64,000 bases of DNA from Akkermansiaceae bacterium (GTDB taxonomy: Bacteria > Verrucomicrobiota > Verrucomicrobiia > Verrucomicrobiales > Akkermansiaceae), in the NCBI GenBank assembly GCA_905182405.1, contig CAJJBQ010000001.1:1302001-1366000 (forward strand). Reading direction: 5' to 3'. The notes beneath the pieces were generated by a model, which searched no databases, had not been told where the DNA came from, and saw only the letters and a program-made list of their open reading frames with translations. The stretch's first letter is position 1; every line of letters starts with the position of its first letter. The position numbers and the translations under genes are program-made. This document shows, in pieces, positions 57,056-64,000 of the stretch.

Positions 57056-58000
57056 ATGAAATCATCACCATTAATTAGAACGACGACAGGGTTCGCCGTA
57101 GCCCTGGGGCTCTTGCCGGCTGTCGCAATCGAACGCTCAAAGGGCGAGGGTGCCGAAAGGCTTCCGACCGAGAGTTTACCAAAAAATGAGGAGATCGCGG
57201 TTGAGAAAAAAGTAGCTTGGTTGGGTGTCCTGACCGAGCCCTTGAGCGCGGATCTGTCTTGGCATCTTAAACTGGATTCTGGAGTAATCGTGCGGGTCGT
57301 TGATCCGAATAGCCCGGCTGCTGAGGCAGGAGTTCAGGAGCGTGATATTATTATCGCAGTGGATGGAGAGATTGTTCAGAATCGTAATCAAGTTAAAGCG
57401 TCAATTAGAGCTCATCAACCAGGAGAAGAAACTTTGCTGAAGATCATCCGTCAGGGTGTTGCGCTTGATAAGGAGGTGATTTTGGGCGGACGTGAGCAGT
57501 TTCCGCTAGCTCATCAAGCTCGGCTTGCTGAGCGTGTGCCTCCCGGATTTCAACCCGTCTTCCCGCAAGGAATGGAGGATGCTGAGAATCTTCAGAAAGA
57601 GCTCATGGAGCGCGTTGAAGAAGCATTGAATGGACAATTTGCAACAGGTGGAATGACCCAGCGCCGAATGGAACTTAATCTGAGAGACTTGCTTCATGGA
57701 ATGTCTCCCGACGCCAAAGACTTCAATCTCAGCCTTGAAAGTGTCACCAACGGTTCCCTGAGCTTCACGAATGAAGAGGGAACAGTCGAGGTGACTCACA
57801 AGGGGGCGGAAAAGCAGGTGAAGGTTACCGACCGTCAAGGTGAGGTGCTTTTCGAAGGACCTTATTCGAGTAAAGAGGATAAGGAAAATGTTCCTGAGGA
57901 ACTGCGCGAGCGGATTGACTCAGTAACCAGCTCCGATGGAGGCCGCTTTCCTTTTCAGTTCAATATTCTTCCTGGAGAAGGATTGAAGAATGACGAGTAA
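57056..58000 (+). CDS. Secreted PDZ-domain protein
   Basis: 314 residues with a signal peptide, MKSSPLIRTTTGFAVALGLLPAVA. The PDZ domain occupies about 55-135 (WLGVLTEPLSADLSWHLKLDSGVIVRVVDPNSPAAEAGVQERDIIIAVDGEIVQN), with the carboxylate-binding loop 'LGV' near its beginning. The C-terminal half is hydrophilic with no protease motif. The two-gene cassette before it suggests a periplasmic sensor or scaffold for the sigma pathway. The 176 bp downstream hold no gene that I recognise. Confidence 0.85.
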   Translation: MKSSPLIRTTTGFAVALGLLPAVAIERSKGEGAERLPTESLPKNEEIAVEKKVAWLGVLTEPLSADLSWHLKLDSGVIVRVVDPNSPAAEAGVQERDIIIAVDGEIVQNRNQVKASIRAHQPGEETLLKIIRQGVALDKEVILGGREQFPLAHQARLAERVPPGFQPVFPQGMEDAENLQKELMERVEEALNGQFATGGMTQRRMELNLRDLLHGMSPDAKDFNLSLESVTNGSLSFTNEEGTVEVTHKGAEKQVKVTDRQGEVLFEGPYSSKEDKENVPEELRERIDSVTSSDGGRFPFQFNILPGEGLKNDE

Positions 58001-58176
58001 TAACACTCCGCAAAATAGAAGAGACAAATCTTTATATTAAATTTCTGAATTCTAGCGCTTCGCGAAGGTGGAGAGAGCCAGGTGTTTTCACAAGAAGGCT
58101 GCGTTTTTGCCAGGTCACGCTACCCGCACCGCACCTTTGCCTTTCGTGAAATCGCTTCTGTCATGCTGATAATAAT

Positions 58177-59253
58177 ATGAAAGCAATAACGTCACTAATC
58201 GCAGTATTTTTACTGTGTTCCGTTTTCACAGGTTACGGCGCCGCTGAGGAGGAGATTGCTACCCTCAAACAGGAAAACACTCAGCTGCGACATGAAAACG
58301 AAGCGCTGCGTTTGGAATTGGAGAAGCTTAAATCCGGAAGAGAACTGCGTGAAGTCATCGTGAGCCACACAGACGAAAATGGAGTCCTCCAGCTTTATCG
58401 GATGAAGGAAGATGGTTCCGCCAGCCGCCAATTGACTCACGGCAGCAGCAACTGTATGCAGCCTGCCTGTTCGGCAGATGGGAAGAAGATTGCCTACGTG
58501 AAGCGGGGCCCGCAGGGCATGACAATGATTCTGTGCGGCACGGACGGCAAAAACGCGAAAGAACTCATTGAATCGCCGGGAATTCTCGTGCCTACCTGGG
58601 TGCCTGACTCCACGCACGTCATATGGATGAGTGTTCGCGCAGGAGCAGGGAATCAGGATCCTGCCGGTAGAAGCCAGCTCCGCATTATGAACACCGACAC
58701 AGGTGAATCGCGGAGACTGTTCAGTGATCCTGAGCAGATTAAGCACAGCAACGCAATGCCCACAGTCTCTCCCAACGCTCTAAAGGTGGCCTTCGTTTCA
58801 GACCGAAGCGGTGCCGGTAGAGTTTGGGTGAGCAATCTTGACGGAAGCGACGCCAAAATGGTCTCACCTCCGGATGCAGAACTGGATGAGGGACTTCAGC
58901 TGCCTGTCGAACAAAAAGTGCCTGTGTGGTCGCCGGACGGCAAGTGGATTGCTCACTGGGAGGGAGTTGAGCAGATTCACATGAGCGCGTTCACCGGGAT
59001 CGAGAAACCGCACCGCGACCAGCAGATCTCAGAAACCTTTCATGTCTGGATTGCCAGCAGTGACGGGAAACAGCGACGAAAAATAGGACGGGGCGATGAT
59101 CCCACGTGGTCGCCAGACGGATTTGTGACGCGGGCTTTTCCGGATCCCCGAAGGAACGGCCCAAAGGTTATGATCGAAACTGAATCAGGGGAAAAAGAAC
59201 TGTCAATCGTTCCTCCTAGAAAAGGCTGGGGGCGATTCACATGGCTGCCATAG
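58177..59253 (+). CDS. TolB-like beta-propeller protein with N-terminal coiled coil
   Basis: 358 residues. Signal peptide MKAITSLIAVFLLCSVFTGYG; a coiled coil about 25-52 (EEEIATLKQENTQLRHENEALRLELEKLKS); then WD40-like PD40 repeats: QPACSADGKKIAYVKRG, MPTVSPNALKVAFVSDRSGAGRVWVSNLDGSDAKMV, PVWSPDGKWIAHWEG and DPTWSPDGFVTRAF. Such propellers are periplasmic or outer-surface proteins; binding partner unknown. It is not a Tol-Pal TolB, since no tol genes are nearby. The coiled coil may multimerise it. The 164 bp up to the FKBP gene hold no recognised feature. Confidence 0.82.
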   Translation: MKAITSLIAVFLLCSVFTGYGAAEEEIATLKQENTQLRHENEALRLELEKLKSGRELREVIVSHTDENGVLQLYRMKEDGSASRQLTHGSSNCMQPACSADGKKIAYVKRGPQGMTMILCGTDGKNAKELIESPGILVPTWVPDSTHVIWMSVRAGAGNQDPAGRSQLRIMNTDTGESRRLFSDPEQIKHSNAMPTVSPNALKVAFVSDRSGAGRVWVSNLDGSDAKMVSPPDAELDEGLQLPVEQKVPVWSPDGKWIAHWEGVEQIHMSAFTGIEKPHRDQQISETFHVWIASSDGKQRRKIGRGDDPTWSPDGFVTRAFPDPRRNGPKVMIETESGEKELSIVPPRKGWGRFTWLP

Positions 59254-59417
59254 TGAATCCAGCAAACAAAAATGCGGTATAAAACAACTCAATCATCAAC
59301 CTTGAAATCGGAGTGCGCCTTCTGACAGCCTGTGGTAGCACTCTGGCTTTCTGCTACTTGACATAATTCCGCTAGAGGCGATTTAGGAAAGGGACTTTCG
59401 TTGTGAGGTCGTCTTCT

Positions 59418-60173
59418 TTACTGCTTTTTTTTCTCGCTGCTTTTGAGGGCGACTAACTCAATTTCGAAAATGAGGAGCTCGTTGGGCCCGATAAGGTCGC
59501 TGCGTCTCGCTTCACCGTATCCAAGATCCGAAGGAACAAATATTTTGCAGTGGGCGCCCACTGGCATCTTAAGGACGGCTTCCCTAAATCCTGGAATGAT
59601 CTCATCGAGAGCCAAGGAAACCGGCTTGATACTTAGCGACGCATCGAACTCCTTTTCGTTAATCAAGGTGCCGACATAGTGGACCTCGGCAAGATTCGGA
59701 GGCAAGGGTGATGATGTTTTTTCGTCGTGTTTGAGATCAGGCTGTTCCTTTTTCTTGGGAGCTTCGAGGACGAGATATTGCAATCCGCTCGCTAAGGTTG
59801 TCACTCCTTTCATCTTCGCGTTGATGGCGAGGAATTCTTTTTGCGCCTTCTCGTTCGTTTCAGCGAGGAGGGACTCTCGTCTCGTGATTTCCTTCTGGAG
59901 AAGTGAGAAGGCTTCGCTGAGTTCTTCCCCGGAAAAGGGGAGAGGTTCTCCTCGAAGCGCCATTTTAAAACCTTTAGTGAAGTGCTCACTGGCGACATCG
60001 TCTTCCTCGACGCGTTTGAGAGAAGCCCGCTTTCCCGCTTGATGTCCAAGAGCGAGTGAGACCCGCTCCTTGAGAACTTCAGGTGATGGAGTGGTGGGCT
60101 CGGGGTCGCTTTCCTGAGCGGGTAGAAGACAGCTCCCCAGAAGGATCAGTGTGAATATGGGAATCCCGCTCAT
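59418..60173 (-). CDS. FKBP-type peptidyl-prolyl cis-trans isomerase (FkpA/Mip-like)
   Basis: 251 residues. An N-terminal signal, MSGIPIFTLILLGSCLLPA, has a possible lipobox (LGSC). The FKBP_N helical domain (about 25-125) is followed by the C-terminal FKBP fold (about 150-250) with VHYVGTLINEKEFDASL, IPGFREAVLKMPVGAHCKIFVPSDLGYGEARR and LLIFEIELV. Tyr and Phe of the active-site pocket are present. It helps fold exported proteins in the periplasm. The basic KKKEQ-like linker around 130-150 is unusual in charge. It is a stand-alone minus-strand gene. Confidence 0.93.
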   Translation of the reverse strand: MSGIPIFTLILLGSCLLPAQESDPEPTTPSPEVLKERVSLALGHQAGKRASLKRVEEDDVASEHFTKGFKMALRGEPLPFSGEELSEAFSLLQKEITRRESLLAETNEKAQKEFLAINAKMKGVTTLASGLQYLVLEAPKKKEQPDLKHDEKTSSPLPPNLAEVHYVGTLINEKEFDASLSIKPVSLALDEIIPGFREAVLKMPVGAHCKIFVPSDLGYGEARRSDLIGPNELLIFEIELVALKSSEKKKQ

Positions 60174-60232
60174 GGATTAATGGGGATGAAATTGAGTCGC
60201 TGAAAGCGCTTCCGCAAGGGAAAAGAAGGCAC

Positions 60233-60766
60233 TTAGTCCAACTCGAGACGATAGCGGTGGATGGTGGTATCGACTTCCTTTGCGTAGCGGTCGATGCCGC
60301 CATCGAGACCTACTGTTCCCTTGAGGCCATGGCCACGGAACCAGGCGCATTGATCAAGGACGCTTCTTCCCTGATGATCGAAGAGGATAATGAGAGTCTC
60401 CTCTTTAGCTTCGACGAAGAGTTTTTCTTGAACCTCTTGGGTCATGAGTTGCGTCCCCGGGAGGTTGATGGTTTCGAATTCCTCGCGCGTGCGGCAATCG
60501 AGAATGATTGGAGGGGGGGCAGTTTTCAGCTGCTTGGCAAAGTCGTAGACGTCGATCAGCATTTCGGCGTCGTGCTTTTGACTCTCTTCTAGGCAAAGAA
60601 GGGCCCTTTCGAGCGCAATTTCATGTTTCTGACACACCTCTTCCAAGGTGTCATCGAGTTCATACGCGCAGGATTGGCAGCCGCCGATATGGAAGGTGGA
60701 GAAAAGGGCGCGCCGTGCTCCCGAGTAACCTTCAAGAAGAGAGGACATGGTTTGTTGGCCATCCAT
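60233..60766 (-). CDS. Rhodanese-fold protein with Asp in place of the catalytic Cys
   Basis: About 177 residues from the ATG at 60766 (MDGQQTMSSLLEGYSGARRALFSTFHIGG); another ATG lies at 60748. The N-terminus carries a CQSC motif (GGCQSCAYELDDTLEEVC). The rhodanese domain follows (about 85-177): IILDCRTREEFETINLPGTQLM, then the active-site loop LFDHQGRSVLD where the catalytic Cys of active rhodaneses is an Asp. The loop shape (six residues plus RS) is kept, suggesting a binding or phosphatase-like non-enzymatic role. Function unknown. It lies between FKBP and pssA on the minus strand. Confidence 0.78.
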   Translation of the reverse strand: MDGQQTMSSLLEGYSGARRALFSTFHIGGCQSCAYELDDTLEEVCQKHEIALERALLCLEESQKHDAEMLIDVYDFAKQLKTAPPPIILDCRTREEFETINLPGTQLMTQEVQEKLFVEAKEETLIILFDHQGRSVLDQCAWFRGHGLKGTVGLDGGIDRYAKEVDTTIHRYRLELD

Positions 60767-60865
60767 GATGGAGATGTTGGGTGTGAATGGCCGGAAGAGC
60801 AAGGCGAGTCCTTCCTGACTTCGTTCTTTTAAAAAGAGGCTTCATTTGTCAGCTTCTGCCCTGTC

Positions 60866-61672
60866 ATGGAGGAGCACGACGACGAACCCAAAATTTACCT
60901 GTTGCCGAATTTGATGACGGCTGGAAATTTGCTTTGCGGCTTTTTAGCGGTTTTAACGATCTTCAAGGGAATGCAAGCGATCGATCTCGTCGCGGCCAAG
61001 CCCTTCTATGAGCGTGCGATGTTTTACATCTTCGGAGCGTGTTTGTTTGATCTACTGGATGGGCGGTTAGCTCGCCTTGGCGGACAGGAGTCGCCCTTCG
61101 GACAAGAGTTTGATTCGCTGGCTGATATGGTGTCCTTTGGGATTGCCCCTGCGATGTTGGTTTCCCGGGCTGTTCTTTCAGATTTGGAATGGCCCAATGC
61201 GCTCGATCCAGGCGGCAGCGGTATCACCTGGGCTATTGCTTTCATCTACCTTCTCTGTGGAGCGGTGCGTTTGGCCCGTTTTAATTGCCTCGCTCGCACT
61301 GGGAGTGGGGGACCGGACTTCCGGGGAATTCCAATTCCGATGGCAGCCGGCTTTGTCGCTTCCCTCACTTATCTGATTATCAGCATTGCTGAGAAGAAGG
61401 ACGGCCTCACCCTGGGCCTGTGGTCCTATGTTCTCGCCCTCATGATTCTGGGTGTCTCTTTTCTCATGGTGAGTAACATCACGTATCCAAGTTTCAAAAA
61501 AATTGATTTGAAGACGAAGGTGAACATTTGGACTCTTCTTGGAGCCGCAATTCTCCTAGGGATTTTGATTAAGTTTCAACTTTATGCACCATCGGTGATT
61601 TTTATTGGGTATCTCATGATTCCTCTATTCCGCAGAAAAAGTAAAGAAAAGTATAAGGAAAAGATGTCTTAA
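60866..61672 (+). CDS. pssA: CDP-diacylglycerol-serine O-phosphatidyltransferase (PssA)
   Basis: 268 residues, membrane-embedded CDP-alcohol phosphatidyltransferase. The signature D-G-x2-A-R...G-x3-D-x3-D is DLLDGRLARLGGQESPFGQEFDSLADMVSFG. The protein begins with YLLPNLMTAGNLLCGFLAV, typical of the PssA type II family, and has GIPIPMAAGFVASL (substrate region). It makes phosphatidylserine, the precursor of phosphatidylethanolamine, in the inner membrane. A phosphatidylserine decarboxylase is expected nearby in many genomes, but I do not see one in this window. Confidence 0.9.
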   Translation: MEEHDDEPKIYLLPNLMTAGNLLCGFLAVLTIFKGMQAIDLVAAKPFYERAMFYIFGACLFDLLDGRLARLGGQESPFGQEFDSLADMVSFGIAPAMLVSRAVLSDLEWPNALDPGGSGITWAIAFIYLLCGAVRLARFNCLARTGSGGPDFRGIPIPMAAGFVASLTYLIISIAEKKDGLTLGLWSYVLALMILGVSFLMVSNITYPSFKKIDLKTKVNIWTLLGAAILLGILIKFQLYAPSVIFIGYLMIPLFRRKSKEKYKEKMS

Positions 61673-61694
61673 TCTTACTTATTTCCGGAAAGTT

Positions 61695-61742
61695 AAGTTT
61701 TTATAAAAACTTATTGACCCAATATACCTATTTAGCTAAGTG
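61695..61742 (+). promoter_or_regulatory. Palindrome and candidate promoter upstream of the LysM amidase
   Basis: A perfect 18-bp palindrome, AAGTTTTTATAAAAACTT (61695-61712), precedes TTGACC (61714) and, after 17 bp, TAAGTG (61737), a moderate promoter match. The palindrome could be an operator or the end of the pssA transcript. Confidence 0.35.
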
Positions 61743-61768
61743 GCCATCAGTCGAAGTTGTTTACTCTG

Positions 61769-62560
61769 ATGCAAACCACTCAAATTTTTAAAATTCTCGC
61801 GCTCCTCGTCTTATTGATTGGGGGAGAAACTCAAGCTTCGACCTATATTGTAAAGCCTTCTGAGACCTTCTACTCGATTGCGAAACGCTATGGTGTCGAC
61901 GTTAATCAACTGATGAAGGTCAATAACTTCAGGGATGCTCGGACTCTTAGGGCTGGCCAGCGGCTCTCGATTCCCTCAAGCAAGTCCACTTCTTCCAGTA
62001 AGAAAGCGTTCAAACCGACGAAGAAATCCCTCCGCATTGTTCTCGATGCAGGTCATGGTGGTAAAGATAAAGGGGCTTGTTGGCATGGGGTGCGTGAGTC
62101 GGATCTCAATCTCCGGGTCGTAAGTCGGGTCCAAGCGCGCCTGGAGGCTCGCGGGTATGACGTGACAATGACGCGGACAAGCGATGTTTTTATCTCTCTC
62201 GCAAAAAGAGCGAAGTTCGGGAACCGTTATCGTAATTCTATTTTCGTTAGTGTTCATTTCAACGCGTCTTCCGACACCAGGGTGCATGGTGCGGAAACAT
62301 TCTACGCCGGCGGGAAGGAGGGCTACTACCTCGCTTCCTCTATTCAATCAGAGCTTGTTAAGAAGCTGAAAGTTGTGAATCGGGGTGCTCGGATTGCTAA
62401 GTTTACGGTGCTGACGGCAACTCGTTGCCCGGCTGTGCTGGTGGAGTGTGGATTTATCAGTAATTCCTGGGAGCGGGAGCGCTGTAAAACTTCCAATTAT
62501 CAATCGACTGCTGCTCAAGCGATTGTCGCAGGAATTGAGCGCTACGACCGTTCCTTCTAG
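61769..62560 (+). CDS. LysM domain N-acetylmuramoyl-L-alanine amidase
   Basis: 263 residues from the ATG at 61769 (MQTTQIFKILALLVLLIGGETQAS, signal peptide). The LysM domain is about 28-72 (YIVKPSETFYSIAKRYGVDVNQLMKVNNF...LRAGQRLSIP). A Ser/Lys-rich linker leads to the Amidase_3 domain: IVLDAGHGGKDKGACWHGVRESDLNLRV (zinc His and Glu), FVSVHFNASSD (His) and CPAVLVECGFISN (catalytic Glu). It cleaves peptidoglycan, probably in cell separation or remodelling. It is one of two amidases in the window; the other, at 14107, is membrane-anchored and lacks LysM. Confidence 0.95.
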   Translation: MQTTQIFKILALLVLLIGGETQASTYIVKPSETFYSIAKRYGVDVNQLMKVNNFRDARTLRAGQRLSIPSSKSTSSSKKAFKPTKKSLRIVLDAGHGGKDKGACWHGVRESDLNLRVVSRVQARLEARGYDVTMTRTSDVFISLAKRAKFGNRYRNSIFVSVHFNASSDTRVHGAETFYAGGKEGYYLASSIQSELVKKLKVVNRGARIAKFTVLTATRCPAVLVECGFISNSWERERCKTSNYQSTAAQAIVAGIERYDRSF

Positions 62561-62643
62561 CCGAGTTATTCGCGATCCTTGGGGGCTGAGGATTATAAAA
62601 ATGATATTTTCAGACAAGTGAGAGCATTTATAACGCTGACTTT

Positions 62644-63594
62644 GTGATGCAAAGTAATTTTCAGCAATCGCCGGTGATCACCTTCTTTTCGGAGCGGTCA
62701 ATTTTTTTACCTAATAACTTTGTGGAGCAAAGCGAAAAGCCCTTCGAAGTTCACCTCGCGGACCATTGGGGGATGTGCTTTGGGGTTCGAGATGCGGTTG
62801 ACCTTGCTGAAAGATCGGCGAAGGGGGGGGATGTTACCATTCTGGGTCAGCTCGTTCACAATGAGGTGGTTCGTGAAAGTCTCCGAAAAGCAGGGGCTAA
62901 GGAGGGGCAGCTCTTTGGTGAGCAGGCATCGACATCCGAGGTCCTCATCACGGCGCATGGCGCCTCCAATCAGCAAAAAGAGCGCTGGGCGCAAAAAGGC
63001 CATCTTGTTCGCGATGCCACCTGCCCCTTAGTAAAGAAGGCGCATAGCGCTCTGGCGACACTCGTGGCGGAGGGGGGATTTCCAGTCGTCATTGGACAGG
63101 CAGATCATGTTGAAGTCCTCGGATTGACCGGGGACTTTCCCGATGCTTGGGTCGTTCTCTCCGTCGATGATATCATCTCGCTTCCCAAACAGAAATGCTT
63201 TGGGGTCGTTTCTCAGACGACTCAGCCCATTGCCCGTGTTCGTGAACTTGTTGAATTGCTTAAGAAGCATCATCCCGAGAGCGAAGTCCGATTCCGCGAC
63301 ACCGTTTGTCAGCCGACTAAAAACCGACAGCGAGCTCTCCATAATCTTGTCCGGAAAGTGGATCTCGTCCTCGTTGTAGGGGGAGAGAACTCAAACAACT
63401 CTCGCCAGCTTGCCGAGACGGCAAAAGCGTTGGGATGTATTACCCGGCGGATTGCTTCCGCAGAGGAGATAGACCCACGTTGGCTGGAGGAAATATCCCG
63501 GGTAGGCGTTACTGCGGGGACCTCGACCCTGATGGGATGTGTCAAGAAGGTGATCGGGAAGCTCGAAGATCTTGGGGGAAAAGCCGTCAAATGA
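62644..63594 (+). CDS. ispH: 4-hydroxy-3-methylbut-2-enyl diphosphate reductase
   Basis: 316 residues from GTG 62644 or ATG 62647. The three [4Fe-4S] ligand cysteines are at WGMCFGVRDAV, DATCPLVKKAH and DTVCQPTKNRQRAL. Substrate-binding residues: LGQLVHNEVV and the catalytic Glu-containing IAR region. It performs the last step of the MEP pathway, producing IPP and DMAPP. The ~45-residue N-terminal extension before the first motif (MQSNFQQSPVITFFSERS) is longer than E. coli IspH. Its stop overlaps the small ORF at 63591 (ATGA). Confidence 0.95.
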   Translation: MMQSNFQQSPVITFFSERSIFLPNNFVEQSEKPFEVHLADHWGMCFGVRDAVDLAERSAKGGDVTILGQLVHNEVVRESLRKAGAKEGQLFGEQASTSEVLITAHGASNQQKERWAQKGHLVRDATCPLVKKAHSALATLVAEGGFPVVIGQADHVEVLGLTGDFPDAWVVLSVDDIISLPKQKCFGVVSQTTQPIARVRELVELLKKHHPESEVRFRDTVCQPTKNRQRALHNLVRKVDLVLVVGGENSNNSRQLAETAKALGCITRRIASAEEIDPRWLEEISRVGVTAGTSTLMGCVKKVIGKLEDLGGKAVK

Positions 63595-63653
63595 AGATTA
63601 AACTCTGGATCGAGCGCTTTCGACAAAACTCAGATGATGAGGTCTTGGATTAG
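63591..63653 (+). CDS. Tiny ORF overlapping the ispH stop
   Basis: ATGA overlap with the ispH stop gives a 20-codon peptide, MKIKLWIERFRQNSDDEVLD. Beyond its TAG the same frame remains open for 21 more codons (SARVTLDLSIRPILAASLAIF) before TAA, so it may be the stub of a longer gene interrupted by a nonsense codon. The coupling geometry is suggestive. Nothing identifies a function. Confidence 0.25.
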   Translation: MKIKLWIERFRQNSDDEVLD

Positions 63654-64000
63654 TCCGCGCGGGTGACGCTCGATCTCTCCATCAGACCTATACTCGCTGC
63701 CAGCCTAGCGATATTCTAACTCGGAGAGTTGGGCGAAGGATCGACTCTTTTTTGCTATGCAGAAAAGGTGGGAACGGCTCCTGGTTATGGGCAATACCCC
63801 TAAACTTTCCTTCTTTTTCTAAACGAAGAGCACTGTCACGCGTTGATGCTGGCAGGCATGGTGGCGCGTCTGGATGGAGAACTTCTGAGTAGGCAGTGGA
63901 GCGCAGACCTCTCCCGCTGGGGGCAAAACTAACCAACATTGAATTCCATCTACAGATATTTTTGACTGCCGAGATTATTGCGGAAGCTTATTACAATCCC
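63654..64000. other. Right-edge region without a supported gene
   Basis: About 350 bp. The only frame of note is an 83-codon minus-strand ORF (63688-63939) with no coding character that I trust. No tRNA, terminator or repeat is evident; the next gene probably lies beyond the window. Confidence 0.4.

Overview
The window looks like the chromosome of a Verrucomicrobiota bacterium, probably class Verrucomicrobiae. This is inferred from gene content, without a database search: a Minf_1886-family protein, secreted sulfatases (one fused to a DUF1080 domain), a very large secreted purple-acid-phosphatase-like protein with a C-terminal 'DxDGDxxxNLxEYALGTNP' segment, an RpoD with a lysine/alanine/proline repeat tail, and an ECF sigma/membrane protein/PDZ cassette. 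The translation-machinery genes lack Shine-Dalgarno sequences. Gene density is high, and several convergent gene pairs overlap at their 3' ends.

Layout. 0.1-8.8 kb: sugar and sulfate metabolism (DUF1080-sulfatase, TIM-barrel isomerase, RbsD-like mutarotase, second sulfatase, decayed glucoamylase-like pseudogene), interspersed with tmk, tRNA-Arg and a Xer recombinase. 8.9-10.5 kb: miaB, whose first cluster-ligand cysteine codon is UGA, followed by a SECIS-like hairpin. 10.5-16.3 kb: a remnant, a membrane protein, a CBS/DRTGG-type Mn-dependent pyrophosphatase, an NAD-dependent epimerase, a cell-wall amidase and a YmdB-type phosphodiesterase. 16.4-29.6 kb: the conserved expression block tRNA-Thr-tuf, tRNA-Trp-secE-nusG-rplKAJL-rpoBC, ending in a clear terminator. 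29.6-33.5 kb: EamA transporter, accD, trpE-trpG. 33.5-38.1 kb: a CxxCH/terpene-cyclase-fold protein, Minf_1886 protein, a pseudogene remnant and rpoD. 38.2-50.4 kb: dnaG, NfeD protease, DUF1080 protein, the 1783-residue phosphatase-like exoprotein, a zinc-ribbon membrane protein and priA. 50.7-55.7 kb: GNAT protein, crcB, trpF, uvrA. 55.8-58.0 kb: ECF sigma, membrane protein and PDZ protein. 58.2-63.6 kb: TolB-like propeller, FKBP isomerase, catalytically altered rhodanese, pssA, LysM amidase, ispH.

Most of the window is core housekeeping. The most notable observation is the miaB gene. In frame, the start region reads VPKVFIKTYG-UGA-QMNERD, with UGA exactly where MiaB carries its first [4Fe-4S]-ligating Cys. 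A perfect 7-bp stem with an AGGUC loop lies at the spacing expected of a bacterial SECIS. The other five cluster cysteines are intact. A selenocysteine-containing MiaB is therefore a serious possibility; a nonsense mutation is the main alternative, and the two neighbouring decayed regions give it some weight. Other unexplained structure includes heptanucleotide-periodic tracts immediately upstream of or across three minus-strand start codons, a four-fold repeated module in the giant phosphatase, an internal repeat in the presumed anti-sigma protein, and a long hairpin between rplL and rpoB.
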